From contig JBMNGG010000011.1 in NCBI GenBank assembly GCA_050949705.1, positions 1 to 64,000 of the forward strand: a stretch of DNA of 64,000 bases, given 5' to 3'. Below, one piece after another: positions 7,237 through 17,355 of the stretch. The number at the start of each line of letters is the position of its first letter. Position 1 is the first letter of the stretch. The position numbers were made by a program, and so were the translations under genes. The notes under the pieces were generated by a model. The model did not search any database and was not told the DNA's origin. It was given only the letters and a program-made list of their open reading frames with translations. Source of the stretch: JBMNGG01 sp050949705 (GTDB taxonomy: Bacteria; Bacillota; Thermosediminibacteria; Thermosediminibacterales; Tepidanaerobacteraceae).

Positions 7237-8793
7237 TAGGAATGTAGTTATTATTCCAGCAATGAAGCGAGCTGGTAATAACGGTAATAAAGATGAAGTA
7301 CCTAAACTTAGGGTAGCTGCATATTGCCGAGTTTCTACAGATAGCGAAGAGCAGTCCAGCAGCTACGATGTGCAAATAGAGCACTATACTGAATTTATTA
7401 AAAAGAATAATGAGTGGGCATTCGCAGGTATTTTTGCTGATGATGGTATAAGCGGGACAAACACTAAAAAACGAGAAGAATTTAATAAAATGATTGATGA
7501 GTGTATGGCAGGAAAAATTGACATGATCATTACAAAGTCAATCAGTAGGTTTGCCAGGAACACCCTAGACTGCTTACATTACATCAGAAAGCTTAAAGAT
7601 AAAAATGTGGCAGTTTATTTTGAGAAAGAAAATATTAATACTCTGGATGCTAAAGGTGAAATAATGATAACCATAATGGCATCCTTGGCACAGCAAGAAA
7701 GTCAATCTTTAAGTCAGAATGTTAAACTGGGATATCAGTACAGATACCAGCAAGGTCAAGTTATGGTCAACTGCTCTAGGTTCTTAGGCTACACAAAGGA
7801 TGAGAATAAAAAGCTGGTTATTGTTCCAGAAGAAGCTGAAATTATTAAAAGGATTTATAGAGAATATCTTGAAGGCTCTTCTATGGATAAGATTAAAAAA
7901 GGGTTAGAAGCTGACGGAGTGCTTACAGGTGCAGGAGGTAAAAGATGGCATACCAGCTCCATTAGAAAAATTCTTAGTAATGAAAAATATATGGGGGATG
8001 CACTTCTACAAAAAACCTATACCGTAGACTTTCTAACAAAGAAGAGGGTAAAAAATAACGGGATAGTTCCTCAATACTATGTTGAAAATAACCACGAAGC
8101 AATTATACCACGTGAAATATATATGCAAGTCCAAGAAGAACTTGTCCGCCGAAGCAGGGGCCATATAAGCTCAAGCGGTAAAAGAAGAAACTTTAGTTCC
8201 AACCATGCTTTTGCTCAGATTGTGTTTTGTGGCCAGTGCGGAGAAATATTTAGGAGAGTCCACTGGAATAATCGAGGGAAAAATCAATTGTATGGCGATG
8301 TGTTAGTAGGCTTGAAAGTACAGGACTAACCTGTAAAGCTAGGACTGTGCCAGAGGAGATACTATGCTCTACAATAGTTGAAGCAGTTAATAAATTACTT
8401 GCTCAAAAAGATGAATTTTTACCTCTACTAAAGAAAAATATAGAAACAGTCATAACTAAAAATAGTAATGAAGAAGTAGTAGAAATAGATAAAAGGATGG
8501 AAGAGCTACAGAATGAGCTACTAAAGCGAGCCAATTCAAAAGAAAATTATAATGACATAGCTGATGAGATTTATAAGCTGAGAGAAGATAGGCATAGGGT
8601 TCTGATAGATCAAGCTGAAAGAAAAGGATCTAAGCAAAAACTGGAGGAAATGGAGAGCTTTATAAATGAACAATCATCTTCATTAGAAGAGTATGATGAA
8701 AAGTTAGTAAGAATGTTGATTGATAAAGTAACGGTTTATGATAATAAGCTTAGAGTAGAGTTTAAATCAGGTGCAGAAATAGATGTAGAATAA
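7226..8793 (+). pseudogene. Large serine recombinase 3, single frameshift
   Basis: The ATG at 7226 (AAGGAG upstream) opens a frame with the resolvase domain (AAYCRVSTDSEEQ, catalytic Ser; ITKSISRFARNT), the recombinase domain and the first zinc-ribbon cysteines (CGQCGE). The frame is lost at a run of five A (8279-8283); six would continue as KKSIVWRCVSRLE and join the second ORF (to 8793), which holds the coiled coil and the terminal strand LIDKVTVYDNKLRVEF. The inverted copy confirms the continuous reading. The intact product would be about 522 residues. A homopolymer sequencing error is plausible; otherwise the enzyme lacks its zinc-ribbon end and coiled coil. Confidence 0.82.
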
Positions 8794-8845
8794 AATATAC
8801 AACTACCCTTACAGGCCTCATTGCCTAAGTGAATTTAACGACACT

Positions 8846-8890
8846 AAATTAGTAATTAGTATTGACTAACTACTAATTTAATGTTATTCT
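8846..8890 (+). promoter_or_regulatory. Promoter with overlapping palindromic operator for the RHH/DUF262/HEPN operon
   Basis: A 15-bp inverted repeat with 14 matching positions (AAATTAGTAATTAGT at 8846-8860 against ACTAACTACTAATTT at 8865-8879) covers the -35 box TTGACT (8862-8867). The -10 is TATTCT (8885-8890) at a 17-base spacing. A repressor dimer bound here would block the promoter. The RHH-like first gene of the operon is the natural candidate. Confidence 0.7.
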
Positions 8891-8924
8891 TTATTCAAGA
8901 TTTTGCCAGAAAGGTCGTGAATAT

Positions 8925-9452
8925 ATGAGCAAAAAGGTAAGCTTTTTAGTAGATGAAGATGTCTATGAAAAATTTTGTCTTGCCATGAGCATTTCTAAAG
9001 ATTCTGAAGAAGAAGCCTTTGAAATGTGTATGAGATGGTATATTGCTAAGATTTTTGAAAGGGCTTCTCATGAATATAATCCTAAGGCGGTATCCAAATC
9101 TTCTGAGGGGACCAATGATTATTATGGAAAGGCAATCAGACGTATTCCAGTATGGGCAATAAAGACAGAACAGTATAATCATAAAATTATAAAAGCATAT
9201 TTTACTGCTGTTGATATAGCAGGTGCGGCTACTATTACAATGATGGAACGTCTATGCAGTGATAAAGAACACCCTGAGTTATTTGTACCTACCTTTAAAA
9301 ACAACTATTCACAGATGAAAATTGATGGACCTAAAAGTCATGGAAAAGTGTTTGAAGATGATGGAGAGAACGTATGGCTTTGGAGTGAAATAGAGGATAC
9401 TTTACTGAAGTATAAATCAAGTTTTTATAGTGGGGGAGGCAATCATGAGTAA
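8925..9452 (+). CDS. Ribbon-helix-helix-like hypothetical protein, first gene of DUF262/HEPN operon
   Basis: This 175-residue protein has an N-terminal MSKKVSFLVDEDVYEKF, with the strand-then-helix pattern of RHH DNA-binding proteins. The rest (KAIRRIPVWAIKTEQYNHKIIKAYF...) is alpha-rich and not a domain I recognise; it may be a winged-helix-like partner module. The stop overlaps the DUF262 gene start by eight bases. A palindromic operator covers its promoter, so autoregulation is a reasonable inference. It could be an antitoxin-like or regulatory subunit for the downstream nuclease-like genes. Function not established. Confidence 0.55.
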   Translation: MSKKVSFLVDEDVYEKFCLAMSISKDSEEEAFEMCMRWYIAKIFERASHEYNPKAVSKSSEGTNDYYGKAIRRIPVWAIKTEQYNHKIIKAYFTAVDIAGAATITMMERLCSDKEHPELFVPTFKNNYSQMKIDGPKSHGKVFEDDGENVWLWSEIEDTLLKYKSSFYSGGGNHE

Positions 9453-11136
9453 ATTAGTAGATAGCAGTATTAGTATTTATGAAGCCTTAGAGAATATAAA
9501 AACTGGCAAATATGTTATGCCAGCATTTCAAAGGCAGTATGTTTGGAGCATGGAGCAGGTGGAAAAATTATGGGATTCCATCCTTTTAGATTACCCTATA
9601 GCTACATTTTTATTTTGGCATGTTGATGATGATAATGTAACTTGGGATACTTACTTTTGTAATTTTTTATATGAAGTCACATTTGATAATCGTAAGCAAG
9701 CTGATACAGTAAATTATGAGCTAAGTAATATAAATGTTAATCAGACTGATACAGCAGTACTAGATGGACAACAAAGATTAACTTCATTGTTTTTATCTTT
9801 ATTTGGGAATGCTTTTATTAGACAAAAATATGCAAGGAGAAAAAATAAAGGTGGCATAGTTACAAAACTTTTGATTGAGTTAAATAAAAACAAAATAACT
9901 GTTGATGAGGAAGAATATAATAGCAAAAAATATGATATCAAATTTAGTGAAAAAGTTGGGAAGATAAGCCCTACGCAGTTTGAGATTAAAAATATATTAG
10001 ATCCAAAATTTCAAGATGATAGGACTAGAGATAAGGCTATTGAAGAAGCCATTGCCAATGTACCTGCAGATAGTAAGGATTATGCTAGAAATATTTTAAA
10101 TAAACTATACAATAAAGTTTTTGTAGAAAAGCTTATTCGGTATACAGAAATTCACGACATGAAACAAGATGATGCTCTAGAAATGTTTGTTAGATTTAAT
10201 AGCGGTGGAAAAGCCTTGCGTAAATCTGAAATAACTATGTCTATACTTGAAGCATACTGGCCAAGTGCTAAGACAGAATTCGGAAAATTGCTTGTTGATT
10301 CTTATGAAGGTTTTGGCACAGACTTTATAATTCGTTCTGCACTTATGATTTATGGGGATGTTGTTAAATCAAATATTAGTAAAAGTATAGCTGAAGAATT
10401 AAAGAATAATTGGAGCGAATTTAAGAAGGCATTAAAAAATTTAGAAAGCATATTAAAAGAAATAAAAATCGGTGTTAGTAGATTTGCAAGTAGTTGGAAC
10501 GTATTATTGCCAATTATATACTTTATTTACTATAACCCTGAATACAGAAATAACCTTGATGGAATACGTGCCTATTTAATTAGGGCAGTTTTATTTACTT
10601 ATTTTCAATCAGGTACAACTAGCAAATTGCAGCAAATGAAGAGCAGGATTAATGAAAATGATTATGAGATAACAGTGGATATGCTTAACCAAATGAATGA
10701 TCTAAGAGTGACGGATGGTAAAATTGAAGATATATTAAATGAGGAAAAAGGCAGTAGAGTTGCAGGAGAAGCTTTATATTTCCTTAGTCTAGATTGGAGA
10801 AATAATCATTTTAAATATGAGCAAGATCACCTTCATCCTTTTGAGAGATTTGATGGTAATAAGCCTATTGCAGTTTCCATGGAAGATTGGAGAAATTGGA
10901 GAGGTAATCGCAATAGACTGGCTAATTTGCACTTGTTGGAAGGTAGAAGTAATGCTAGTAAAAGTGATATGAGACTTGTAGATTATTATAATGATATGAA
11001 TGATGCTCAGAAAGAAGAATTTAGAAAACAATCATTTATACCTGAAGGAGTTTCACTTGAATTAGAGAACTTTGATGAGTTTTATGAGAAGAGAAAAAAG
11101 ATATTAACTGTGAAGATAAGGGAGTTATTGGGGTAA
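9445..11136 (+). CDS. DUF262/DUF1524 HNH protein (GmrSD-type nuclease)
   Basis: The start is the ATG at 9445 with GGGGGAGG upstream; the product is 563 residues. The N-terminal DUF262 domain is ParB/Srx-like with FQRQYVWS near residue 30 and DGQQRLTSL near residue 107. The C-terminus holds a DUF1524-type HNH nuclease segment: DHLHP near residue 461, then NRNRLANLHLLEGRSNASK. Fused DUF262-DUF1524 proteins include the GmrSD type IV restriction enzymes that cut modified phage DNA using nucleotide hydrolysis. The catalytic residues appear intact. Flanked by an RHH-like gene and a HEPN-like gene, it is the probable effector of a small defence operon; phage target unknown. Confidence 0.82.
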   Translation: MSKLVDSSISIYEALENIKTGKYVMPAFQRQYVWSMEQVEKLWDSILLDYPIATFLFWHVDDDNVTWDTYFCNFLYEVTFDNRKQADTVNYELSNINVNQTDTAVLDGQQRLTSLFLSLFGNAFIRQKYARRKNKGGIVTKLLIELNKNKITVDEEEYNSKKYDIKFSEKVGKISPTQFEIKNILDPKFQDDRTRDKAIEEAIANVPADSKDYARNILNKLYNKVFVEKLIRYTEIHDMKQDDALEMFVRFNSGGKALRKSEITMSILEAYWPSAKTEFGKLLVDSYEGFGTDFIIRSALMIYGDVVKSNISKSIAEELKNNWSEFKKALKNLESILKEIKIGVSRFASSWNVLLPIIYFIYYNPEYRNNLDGIRAYLIRAVLFTYFQSGTTSKLQQMKSRINENDYEITVDMLNQMNDLRVTDGKIEDILNEEKGSRVAGEALYFLSLDWRNNHFKYEQDHLHPFERFDGNKPIAVSMEDWRNWRGNRNRLANLHLLEGRSNASKSDMRLVDYYNDMNDAQKEEFRKQSFIPEGVSLELENFDEFYEKRKKILTVKIRELLG

Positions 11137-11188
11137 TTTTTTATTAAGTAAATTAATAAAAAAACAATAATTGTGGAGGTTAAATTAA

Positions 11189-12118
11189 GTGGAACCTGGG
11201 ATTAGAAATTTATCTTCTATTGAAATTAGAAATCTAATACTAGAAACTTTGACTTATGAAGGGTCGGATATTGATTCAGAAGGTAAAACATTCAAAAAAT
11301 ACGGTTATCAAGGAGCACAATCAGATTTATATCGTCTTATGGAAGGTCTAGCAGTGAAAAGAGGGCTTGTAAAAGAAAAGGTTAGTTTGTCTGGAGCAGC
11401 ATGGGGAGCAAGTGGCCTTATGCTCCATCCGCACAGTACAACAAATTTTAGTCGAAGTGATATACAGAATATATTTGAACAGTTTCATTTATTACTTAAC
11501 CAAGGAATTATAGCACCTGGGGCAGTAGGCAACTATGGTCATAACTTACCTTATTTTCATGTAACGGAATATGGGCTTAAATGTTTAGAAGAACAGGAGA
11601 TTTTGCCTTATGATATAGATGGGTATTTTGATAAGATTAAAAGCATACCAAGTATTTCTGAGTGGACAGAATTTTATATAAAACAGGCTTTACAATGTTA
11701 TAATGCCAATTGCATGGAAGCGGCAATAATTATGTTAGGTTTAGCTAGTGAAAGAATGATTGATGAGAAATTAAATGCATTACTTGGCTATTTATCTAGA
11801 AATTTCAGAACAGAACACTCACAGATGAGGGCTGAGGTAGCTAATAAAACAAAGGCATCGGAAAAATTTAATTGTTATAAAAAGTATTTTAATTTGATAA
11901 AAAACAGAGTATCAGATGTAGAATTTAAAGAAATGCTACCAATGGTTGATAGAGTTGCATTTCAGACATATGCAAATTTTACTAGAATAACTAGAAATGG
12001 ATTGGCACATCCATCTGATACAAAAATGGAGAGAATTGAAGTGTTAATGATTTTTGTTTCCTTTGTAAAGTATTGCCAGATACAATACGGTTTTATTGAT
12101 TACTACATCAACAATTAG
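11189..12118 (+). CDS. HEPN-like protein with RNxxxH motif
   Basis: This 309-residue protein starts with GTG behind a good GGAGG. The N-terminal 150 residues are unrecognised. The C-terminal half (from about residue 160) is all-helical and resembles HEPN/DUF4145 proteins: a helix ALQCYNANCMEAAIIMLG with an E in ASERMI, then ITRNGLAHPSD containing R269-N-x3-H274, the R-N-x3-H catalytic signature of HEPN ribonucleases. It is separated from the DUF262 gene by 52 bases and is probably co-transcribed. An abortive-infection RNase or a target-sensing partner for the DUF262 nuclease are both possible. The motif is seen; activity is inferred. Confidence 0.6.
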   Translation: MEPGIRNLSSIEIRNLILETLTYEGSDIDSEGKTFKKYGYQGAQSDLYRLMEGLAVKRGLVKEKVSLSGAAWGASGLMLHPHSTTNFSRSDIQNIFEQFHLLLNQGIIAPGAVGNYGHNLPYFHVTEYGLKCLEEQEILPYDIDGYFDKIKSIPSISEWTEFYIKQALQCYNANCMEAAIIMLGLASERMIDEKLNALLGYLSRNFRTEHSQMRAEVANKTKASEKFNCYKKYFNLIKNRVSDVEFKEMLPMVDRVAFQTYANFTRITRNGLAHPSDTKMERIEVLMIFVSFVKYCQIQYGFIDYYINN

Positions 12119-12162
12119 GGAAACAAATACCATAAATAGTTGTATAGCTAAGGGATAGACTT

Positions 12163-12312
12163 ATTCCCACTTACTGATACCTTTAAAAGAGCCATTGACA
12201 TATTACCGATTACCGACAAAACAGAAAAAAGTGAAAAAGCAATAGAAACAGTATAAAACATCAATCCGAACGGGTCGTTGCACGTTGAGACGGTAGTATT
12301 GATAACAAGGAC
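12163..12312 (+). other. rlmD/rumA-like 3'-end scar A (candidate attachment site)
   Basis: This non-coding stretch reads in one frame as DLFPLTD..., DILPITDK..., then after a stop HVETVVLITR (12281-12310). HVETVVL preceded by a DLFP-T motif is the C-terminal signature of RlmD/TrmA-type RNA uracil methyltransferases. Their 3' ends are integration targets of ICEs (rumA/rum sites). A related block is at 27010-27112 and a looser one at 22590-22726. Interpreted as an att remnant; the intervening residues do not match RlmD, so homology is partial. Confidence 0.45.
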
Positions 12313-12444
12313 AAAATATTGAGTGTGAGAAAAACCCTTATATATCAAGGATTTTAGCACATATGGGTGTAAAACCCATTGAGTGAAAATCGTCAAAATT
12401 TCGCTTCGTGGGAATAAGTCCATAAGAGCGGTTTTTGATAGTCA

Positions 12445-12563
12445 AGTGGTCAGGTTAGATGTCATAGCCCTGCGAGTGGTCGGGTTAGATGTCAGCGTTT
12501 GTGAGTGGTCGATTTAGATGTTTTTTCGGATTTTTTTGAGGTTGTGTGGTCAGGTTGGATGTT
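12445..12563. repeat. Four-fold AGTGGTC-type repeat, probable end of an IS21-like element
   Basis: Four near-identical 19-base units (AGTGGTCAGGTTAGATGTC type) start at 12445, 12475, 12504 and 12545. Multiple direct terminal repeats of this sort mark the ends of IS21-family elements, but no istA/istB genes are present, so this would be a solo end. They lie directly upstream of the VOC gene and could also act as regulatory binding sites. Confidence 0.45.
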
Positions 12564-12605
12564 GGGTTAAAGCTAAACAAAAAGTTGATTGGAGGTTAAA
12601 ACGTT

Positions 12606-13004
12606 ATGAAACTAGACGGATTTGGAGTCTTCGTAAAAGACATGGCGACAATGATTCGCTTTTACCGGGATGTGTTAGGGTTTGAGATCAAGGAAGCTGA
12701 AGATACAAATAATGTATATTTGGAAAAGGACGGAACACTTTTCCTTTTCTTTGGAAGAAACGATTTTGGGAAGATGACGGGGCAAGAATTTGGATATGCT
12801 GAGGGCTTAAATGGTCATTTTGAGGTTGCACTGAGCGTCCCAAATTTCGATGCAGTTGATACAGCATTTGCAGAAATCACTTCCAAAGGTGGAAAGGCTG
12901 TTATGGAACCACAGACAATGCCGTGGGGGCAACGCACATGTTATGCCTCTGATCCAGAAGGGAATCTGATTGAAATCGGCTCCTTTGTAAAAGGAGAAGC
13001 GTAA
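12606..13004 (+). CDS. VOC / glyoxalase-fold protein
   Basis: This 132-residue protein has the vicinal-oxygen-chelate double beta-alpha-beta-beta-beta fold: LDGFGVFVKDMATMIRFYRDVLGFE at the N-terminus and TCYASDPEGNLIEIGSF at the C-terminus. The terminal glutamate is a conserved metal ligand of the fold. It begins after GGAGG and is followed two bases later by a GyrI-like gene, so the two form an operon. Relatives include glyoxalases, bleomycin/fosfomycin resistance proteins and isomerases; the substrate cannot be assigned. Base composition is somewhat GC-richer than the genes to the left. Confidence 0.82.
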   Translation: MKLDGFGVFVKDMATMIRFYRDVLGFEIKEAEDTNNVYLEKDGTLFLFFGRNDFGKMTGQEFGYAEGLNGHFEVALSVPNFDAVDTAFAEITSKGGKAVMEPQTMPWGQRTCYASDPEGNLIEIGSFVKGEA

Positions 13005-13006
13005 TT

Positions 13007-13642
13007 ATGAGTATATTTGACTTCAAGAAAGAGTACAAAGAGTTTTATATGCCTAAGAACATACCGGAAATCGTGACGGTGCCGGTTGCAAATTACATAG
13101 CGATAAGGGGAAAAGGAAACCCAAATCAAGAAGGTGGTGCATATCAGCAGGCTGTCGGCGTTCTTTATGCGATTGCATATACCATAAAGATGAGTTATAA
13201 AGGTCCGCACAAAATAGACGGTTTTTTTGAGTTTGTTGTGCCTCCGCTGGAAGGTTTTTGGTGGCAGGATAATGTCGAGGGTGTTGACTATGGAAACAAG
13301 GACTCGTTTAACTGGATTTCTGTTATTCGCCTGCCAGACTTTGTTACTAAAAATGAGTTCGATTGGGCAGTGGCAGAAGCGACTAAAAAGAAAAAGCTGG
13401 ATTGCTCTTCAGCGGAATTTTTGACACTTGATGAAGGTTTATGCGTTCAAATTATGCACATAGGTCCGTTTGATGGCGAACCTGCTACCGTTGCAATTAT
13501 GGATCAGTATTTACGTGAAAACGGATACGCAAATGATATGACAGATACACGTTTACATCATGAAATCTATCTTTCGGATGCCCGCAAAGTGGAACCATCA
13601 AAATGGAAAACGGTTATACGTCATCCAATTAGAAAAGTCTGA
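13007..13642 (+). CDS. GyrI-like small-molecule-binding domain protein
   Basis: This 211-residue protein has the GyrI-like/SOUL-type ligand-binding fold (family of YdhO/SbmC-like stand-alone domains): MPKNIPEIVTVPVANYIAIRGKGNP near the start, FFEFVVPPLEGFWW in the middle, and MHIGPFDGEPATVAIMDQYL with RLHHEIYLSD near the end. Such proteins bind hydrophobic or cationic small molecules and often accompany multidrug regulators. It is translationally linked to the VOC gene and ends at a strong terminator shared with the convergent recombinase remnant. Confidence 0.82.
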   Translation: MSIFDFKKEYKEFYMPKNIPEIVTVPVANYIAIRGKGNPNQEGGAYQQAVGVLYAIAYTIKMSYKGPHKIDGFFEFVVPPLEGFWWQDNVEGVDYGNKDSFNWISVIRLPDFVTKNEFDWAVAEATKKKKLDCSSAEFLTLDEGLCVQIMHIGPFDGEPATVAIMDQYLRENGYANDMTDTRLHHEIYLSDARKVEPSKWKTVIRHPIRKV

Positions 13643-13656
13643 TATTCTATAAAATC

Positions 13657-13700
13657 CAAGGCACCCTACGTTTAAATTCACGCAGAGTGCCTTGTTTATT
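13657..13700. terminator. Bidirectional terminator between GyrI-like gene and inverted recombinase remnant
   Basis: CAAGGCAC (13657-13664) pairs with GTGCCTTG (13687-13694), followed by a T-rich flank. It serves the forward operon and the convergent recombinase remnant. Confidence 0.7.
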
Positions 13701-13705
13701 TAACC

Positions 13706-15283
13706 TTATTTCTCCACATCTACCGTCACGCCGGACTCTAAACTCCACGGAGAATTTATCCTCGTAGACGGTGACCTTTTCGATCAGCCGCCGGATAAGC
13801 TGCTCGTCGTATTCAGCGAGGGCGGTGGGCTGTTCTTTTAGGAATGCGCTCATGTCAGCCATCCGCTTTTTCAGTTCCTCACGGTTGAGCGCTTTCAAGC
13901 TGCATCTTTTGCTTTCTGGTCACGCAGTCGGTGAATCTCATCGCCGACTTTATCATAATCCGCATTGGAGGTGGCCAGCTTCAGAAGCTACCGTTTGCAG
14001 CTCCTCCAGCCGCTTATCGATATCTGCCAAGGCTCTGGTCGCTTTCGCGAGTAATGACGGTGGCGATGTTGTCCCGTAGAGTAGTGAGGAAAGAGTCTTT
14101 GTCGCAGAGCGTCTGATTGATAGCGGTGACCAGCACTTGCTCAATGGTGCTCTCCAGCACCGTGCGGGCATCGCAGAAAAGGCCGGTGTTCTCCAGCCGG
14201 CTGACGCAGCGCCAGACGATGGACTTTTTACCTCTGTTGTTCCAATGTACCCTGCGAAAAACCTCACCGCATTTGCCGCAGATGATTATCTGAGCAAAGA
14301 CGTGGTTGCTGCTGAAGGTTCTGGTCTTTCCGTTTGGGCTTGTGTGCACGATACGGCGGCGGATAAGCTCTTCCTGCACCTGCATGAAAACTTCACGCGG
14401 GATGATGGCTTCATGGCTGTTCTCTACATAGTACTGCGGAACGATACCGTTGTTCTTAACCCGCTTTTTTGTAAGAAAATCAACCGTGTAGGTTTTCTGC
14501 AAGAGCGCATCTCCGATGTACTTTTCGTTTCGCAGAATATTATTAATGTTACTGGTGTGCCAGCGCTCATTGCCTGCACCGTTCAGGATACCGTCGGCCT
14601 CTAACCCCCGGGCAATCTTCAGCATACTGGCACCCTCAAGGTATTCCCGATAAATGCGCTTTACGATTTCGGCTTCTTCGGGCACAACCACCAGGCGCTT
14701 ATTCTCATCCTTGGTGTAACCGAGGAACCGTGCGCAGTTGACTTGTATTACGCCCTGCTGGTAGCGGTACTGCAGGCCCAGCTTCACGTTCTGGCTCGAG
14801 CGACTGGCTCTCCTGCTGCGCAAGGGAAGCCATAATCGTGAGCAGGACCTCGCCCTTGGAATCCAATGGTGTTGATGTTTTCTTTCTCAAAATAGACCGG
14901 AATGTTCTTATCCTTCAGCTGGCGGATATATTTCAGGCAGTCCAGCGTGTTGCTGCGCAAAGCGGCTGATGGACTTAGTGATGATCATATCGATATTGCC
15001 GGCCATGCACTCGTCGATCATGCGGTTGAACTCTTCGCGCTTCTTAGTATTGGTGCCGGAGATGCCGTCGTCCGCAAAGATCCCCGCCAGCACCCAGTCC
15101 GGATGGTCCTTGTATGTAGGCGGTGTAGTGCTCAATCTGTGTGTCATAGCTGGTAGCCTGCTCCTCGCTGTCTGTGGAAACACGGCAGTAAGCAGCAACG
15201 CGGAGTTTCGGTTTTTCCTCATCCTTGCTCTTGCGAGTATGCTTCTTGGCCGGAATAACTGTGACATTTTTACTGACTGCCAT
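13706..15283 (-). pseudogene. Decayed serine recombinase 3 copy
   Basis: On the reverse strand the start is at 15283, with PKLRVAAYCRVSTDSEEQ, then MIITKSISRFAQ, a long clean block (14014-14823) holding the recombinase domain, and the zinc-ribbon text CGKCGEVFRRVHWNNRGKK. The C-terminal coiled coil and LIRRLIEKVTVYEDKFSVEF follow, ending at the TAA at 13706-13708. At least five frameshifts break it. It is a diverged, GC-richer paralogue of the gene at 7226-8793 and preserves the frame that the forward copy has lost. No functional product is expected if the indels are real. Confidence 0.85.
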
Positions 15284-15300
15284 TCTTGTTCACCTCCGTT

Positions 15301-15700
15301 TCAATTAAACTGTAGGCGTATTCCGCCTGCCCGAATGGGTCGTCGAATTCCTCTGTGCCTTCTTTCATGCGGAAGGTGGTAGGATAGACGACCTCTTTTC
15401 TTGTTTAGGATTTTTGGTACGGCCGAGTCTTTCCGCCCGCATAATTCGTTCTGCCTCGGCAGTTTGAAAGTGTCTTTGTCAATAATCGGCGGATAAAACT
15501 CATCGCCGAGGTATCGGGTATTTCGTAGCATCCTGCCGATACCGGAATGGAAAGCTTTAATACCCGCTTTTTTTGCGGCCGTAGCTAACGAATCACCGGA
15601 CAAATAAGAATCAAACAAGGTCTTAATCTGCTCTGCGGCCACATCATCGACCACCGCTTTTCCGTTTACTAATACGGTAGCCAAACGGTATATGGCTCAT
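15301..15700 (-). pseudogene. Decayed recombinase-domain-only protein copy
   Basis: The reverse ATG at 15700 opens MSHIPFGYRI; after an indel the frame continues VNGKAVVDDVAAEQIKTLF and GRMLRNTRYLGDEFYPPIIDKDTF, then degenerates. Gene order, size and the absence of a resolvase domain match the middle member at 6799-7236. Its presence in two diverged modules shows that the catalytic-domain-less form is ancestral to both. Confidence 0.78.
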
Positions 15701-17295
15701 CTACCTCGCCAGCCTTTCTTTGAGCGTTAATGCCGCATTTGAGTTCGAAACGCAATCTCTCCGCTCGTGAATAGCACAACCACCCTCTGCCACGAAACGG
15801 GTAAACAGTGCGCCGTCAAAAGTCCGACAGCGTCGAAGCCCTGGCGGCAAACTGCAGCAGAGCACTGACTTCCAGCCTCGGTTGCAGCTTGGAAGTCGCT
15901 GCTTCAAGCAGCTGCGTTATGGATTCTTTTTGCCGGCGCAGCCGTTCAGCCTCTTGCAGCAGATTCATTGTTGCTCTTATTGTATATACGGCGGGCTCGA
16001 GATAGCCTTTGGCCATCAGCCCAACCAGCACATTCCGCTGTTCAATGCGTTTTCTTCCAAGCTTCTTGTCAAGCGCACGTATGTAATTGCCTCGAGTTGC
16101 ATTTTCGGAGCTCATCCCACGCAGACTGCATTGAGCAAGCGGCCTTGAGGACAGCTTCGTGCCCGAATACGAGCTTGTTCATCATGGTAACAAACGCATA
16201 TTCAAAATCAAACTCCGGCACATATTTCATAGAGCATTTCTCGATGTCTGCAATATGAGTGGAGCAGCACCAAGCAATTCGATGCCTTCCACTTGAGTGA
16301 CTTCTGCGTTTAAATGTGCCACCGCATCGGCCACAGATGATTTTGCCTGAAAAGTGGTAACGATTCTGATACTTTGTGTTTTGCTTTTCCAGCCCCTTTT
16401 CCTTACCACGCTGATCAATAATATCCTGTGCGGCCTCAAAATCTTCATGACTGATAATCGGCTCGTGATGATTTCGAATTAGATATTGGTCTTTTTCTCC
16501 ATTGTTGTTATGGCGGTTGAAGTACTCATCAGTATAGGTCTTTTGAAAAATGACATCACCTGTGTACTTTTCATTACTAACCATCCCGCGTATAGTCGTT
16601 GATGTCCAACGACCGCCTTTTTTGGTTGGTACCTTTCGTCTGTTCAACTCATTAGCAATTTTGTGGGTACCCTTGCCGGACAAAATCTCGGCGAAGATGA
16701 AGCGGACAATTTTAGCTTGAGACTTATTGATAACCATTTCTCCATCCACATTGTCGTAGCCGTAAGGCGGATAAGATATTTTATATGTACCATTTTGGAA
16801 TCTGCGCTTAATCGACCATTTGTTGTTCTCGGAGATGGAGACCGACTCGCTTTCGGCCAGTCCAGACAGGATTGACAGCATGAGTTCGCTTTCCATTGAC
16901 CCGGTGTTAATGTTTTCTTTCTCAAAATAAATGAAAACATCAAGGTCAAGTAGCTTTCTGACCAGTTCAAGACAATCGGTTGTATTTCGAGCAAATCTGC
17001 TGATAGACTTCGTTACAATGAGGTCTATTTTTCTGTCTTCACAGTCTGCAATCATTCGAAGCAATTCAGGCCGCTTTTCCTTTTTTGTTCCGGAGATGCC
17101 CTCATCATAATAGAGCCCGGCGAATTCCCACTCAGGATTTGCTTTGACGTAGGATTCATAATGCTTTATTTGAGCATCCAGACTTTCGAGTTGTTCATCG
17201 CTGTCGGTAGATACACGGCAGTAGGCCGCAACCCGCAACTTAGTCTGTTCGGTTAAATCGGCTGTGTTTTGAGCAATTTTCGTTACCTTTCTCAA
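15701..17295 (-). pseudogene. Decayed serine recombinase 1 copy
   Basis: The first 408 codons from the ATG at 17295 are mostly intact and include LRVAAYCRVSTDSDEQ, ITKSISRFARNT, the recombinase domain and the zinc ribbon CGRCGG. Downstream the coiled coil (ALDKKLGRKRIEQRNVLVGL) and the end (KERLAR, stop at 15701-15703) lie in other frames. It corresponds to 5243-6802 in the same relative position, next to the SHOCT gene. The catalytic domain could still be made as a truncated protein. Confidence 0.85.
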
Positions 17296-17355
17296 ACTCT
17301 CACCTCCTTAGTCAGTGTGACATATTACCTCTGAAACGAAGTTATATCAACGATT

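Noticed and set aside
12148..12423. Reverse-strand ORF of 91 codons
   Set aside because: It is antisense to the rlmD-like scar, whose coding signature is on the forward strand.
14137..14604. Forward ORF of 155 codons
   Set aside because: Antisense shadow of the recombinase 3 remnant.
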